Below, in pieces: positions 14,351 through 15,799 of a stretch of DNA of 15,799 nt. The stretch lies in the NCBI GenBank assembly GCA_039819285.1, contig JBCBSH010000095.1, positions 1-15,799 on the forward strand. The letters run 5' to 3'. The DNA comes from JANQGH01 sp039819285. Its GTDB lineage: Bacteria > Pseudomonadota > Alphaproteobacteria > DSM-16000 > Inquilinaceae. The first letter of the stretch is position 1; each line of letters opens with the position of its first letter. Under the pieces are notes generated by a model. The model was not told the DNA's origin. It saw only the letters and a list, made by a program, of their open reading frames with translations, and did not search any database. The position numbers and the translations under genes were made by a program.

Positions 14351-15799
14351 CACGGGCGCGGTCGACGGCGCAACGCTGGAGGTTGTCCGCGCGACACTGC
14401 TGTCGGTCGCGGAGGAAATGCGCACGACATTGATGCGTACCGCCTTCAGCCCAGTCATCTATGAAGTCCGCGATTTCGGCATCTCGATCTATGACCGCAA
14501 TCTGGACCTGGTCGCCGAAGCGCCGGGCCTGACCCGGTTCCTGGGCGCCAACGACTATGCCGTGCGCAAGGTGGTCGACTTCGTCGGCGTCAATCGGCTG
14601 GCGCCGGGCGACGTGGTGCTGTCCAACTATCCCTACTGGAACGCCGCGCACACTTATGACGCCACGCTGATCGCGCCTGTCTTCAGCGATGCTGGCGGCC
14701 CGCCGGTCGCCTATCTCACCATCCGTGCCCATTGGCTCGATCTCGGCGCCAAGGACCCGGGCTATGTGCTCGACAGCACCGACATGCATCAGGAGGGGCT
14801 GGTGTTTCCCGGCACGAAGCTGGTCAAGGCCGGACGGCTCGATCAGGAACTTGTCGATATCATTCGCTTCAACTCCCGCATGCCCGAAGCGGTGATGGGC
14901 GACGTCAATGCGCAGCTTGCGGCGCTGGCGACAGGCCGGCGCCGTATGCAGGCCGTGCTGGAGCGGTTCGATCCCGAACGGCTGCACCAGGCGACGGACG
15001 CCCTGCTGGCCTATGGGGAGCGGATCACCGTGCGCGGCCTCGCCAACCTGCCACAAGGCGAATGGAGCGCGATCGACTGGCTCGATGACGACGGTATCGG
15101 CGATGAACCGATCCGCATGGCGGTCACGGTGCGGCACCGCGAGGGTCGCTTCGAGATCGATTTCGAGGGGTCGGCCCCGGCGACCAAGGGGCCGGTCAAC
15201 CTGCCCTTCGGCTCCACCCTGGCCACCGCCAAGGTCGCCTTCAAGGCGCTGACTTCGCCGTTCGAGCCGACCAATGGCGGCCAGATGCGCGCGCTGAGCG
15301 TCAAGGCGGCGCCGGGAACGCTGTTTCACGCGGTCTACCCAGCGCCGACGTTCACACAATGGACCGGCATCGTGGCGCTGGAGTTGATCTTCAAGGCCTT
15401 GGCACAGGCGATGCCCGAGCGGATCCAGGCCTGTTCCGGCGGCGACGTGCCCGGGTTCATGATGATCGGCACGCATCCCGACAGTGGACGCGCTTACGCG
15501 ATTTCCAACAATGAATCGGTGGGTTGGGGCGCCACCGCGCGCCATGACGGCCGCTTGGCCGGCAGCCATCTGGCGCAGAGCGTGGTGCGCAACACGCCGG
15601 TCGAAGTGCTGGAAAGTAAAACCGCGATGCGCATGGAGCGGCTGGAACTGCGGCCAGGATCGTTCGGCGGCGGGCGGTTTCGCGGCGGCCCCGGCCTGCG
15701 CCGCGACATCGTGTTCACGGCCGATGGCGAGTTCCTGACTGTGGCGAAGAAGACCAAGGCGCGCCCCTGGGGCCTGTCGGGCGGCGACACCGAACCCAC
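14343..15799 (+). CDS. hyuB: Hydantoinase/oxoprolinase family, subunit B (second copy, 3' truncated)
   Basis: The frame starts at ATG 14343, inside the last codons of the first copy, and stays open for 485 codons to the window edge. I translated it throughout and found no stop. Compared with the first copy, about 75 C-terminal residues are missing. It aligns along its whole length with that copy, with roughly two-thirds identity judged by eye and almost no gaps. Shared blocks include NYPYWNAAHTYDAT, GAKDPGYVLDSTDMHQEG, FNSRMP, LFHAVYPAPTFT, GGDVPGFMMIGTHPD and VRNTP. It carries the same AHTYDAT and HW-DLGA variants. The copies differ in the loop after FPGTK and around residues 195-225. It probably forms an alternative or additional complex with the single A subunit. 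Recent identical duplication is excluded by the divergence. Confidence 0.92.
   Translation, partial: MADTGAVDGATLEVVRATLLSVAEEMRTTLMRTAFSPVIYEVRDFGISIYDRNLDLVAEAPGLTRFLGANDYAVRKVVDFVGVNRLAPGDVVLSNYPYWNAAHTYDATLIAPVFSDAGGPPVAYLTIRAHWLDLGAKDPGYVLDSTDMHQEGLVFPGTKLVKAGRLDQELVDIIRFNSRMPEAVMGDVNAQLAALATGRRRMQAVLERFDPERLHQATDALLAYGERITVRGLANLPQGEWSAIDWLDDDGIGDEPIRMAVTVRHREGRFEIDFEGSAPATKGPVNLPFGSTLATAKVAFKALTSPFEPTNGGQMRALSVKAAPGTLFHAVYPAPTFTQWTGIVALELIFKALAQAMPERIQACSGGDVPGFMMIGTHPDSGRAYAISNNESVGWGATARHDGRLAGSHLAQSVVRNTPVEVLESKTAMRMERLELRPGSFGGGRFRGGPGLRRDIVFTADGEFLTVAKKTKARPWGLSGGDTEP

Noticed and set aside
1..15799. tRNA, rRNA, CRISPR arrays, transposases, attachment sites, riboswitches
   Set aside because: Coding sequence is almost continuous and no direct-repeat arrays, transposase-like proteins or tRNA-like folds were seen in the few non-coding gaps.

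Overview
The window is GC-rich, densely coded DNA. Codon usage and gene families suggest a heterotrophic alphaproteobacterium, probably a Rhodospirillales-like lineage, but this assignment is inference. It holds thirteen protein genes, two of them cut by the window edges. I saw no RNA genes, insertion sequences or CRISPR arrays.

Region A (1-885) is the 3' part of a thiamine-diphosphate-dependent 2-oxoacid:ferredoxin oxidoreductase beta subunit (korB type). It converges on region B.

Region B (923-4525) looks like a self-contained cell-envelope stress or signalling module. An ECF sigma factor and its membrane anti-sigma factor run leftward and overlap by a few bases. Running rightward are a secreted subtilisin-like (S8) peptidase, whose predicted mature N-terminus is an extraordinarily acidic Asp/Glu tract, and a small DsbA-fold gene of the 2-hydroxychromene-2-carboxylate isomerase family. 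The divergent intergenic region carries the same promoter-like element on each strand, GGGAATA-N9-GTGA-S-CTGTTGT-Y-C. One copy sits ahead of the sigma gene and one ahead of the peptidase gene. This strongly suggests that the sigma factor drives its own gene and the peptidase, and probably the isomerase-like gene 20 bases downstream.

Region C (4605-15799 and beyond) is an eight-gene rightward operon with very tight spacing (gaps of 1 to 34 bases or overlaps). It starts with a GntR/FCD repressor-type regulator preceded by a perfect 14-bp palindrome. A complete peptide/nickel-family ABC importer follows: a Tat-type solute-binding protein, two permeases and one fused double ATPase. Next come a hydantoinase/oxoprolinase A subunit and two tandem, clearly paralogous B subunits, the second running off the window. 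The logical reading is uptake of a cyclic amide, hydantoin or oxoproline-like compound and its ATP-dependent ring opening in the cytoplasm, under control of the GntR regulator. The exact substrate cannot be read from sequence.

The most unusual items are the mirrored promoter pair, the poly-aspartate secreted protease in an ECF locus, the two-cysteine outer domain of the anti-sigma factor, and the duplicated B subunit with a non-standard motif.
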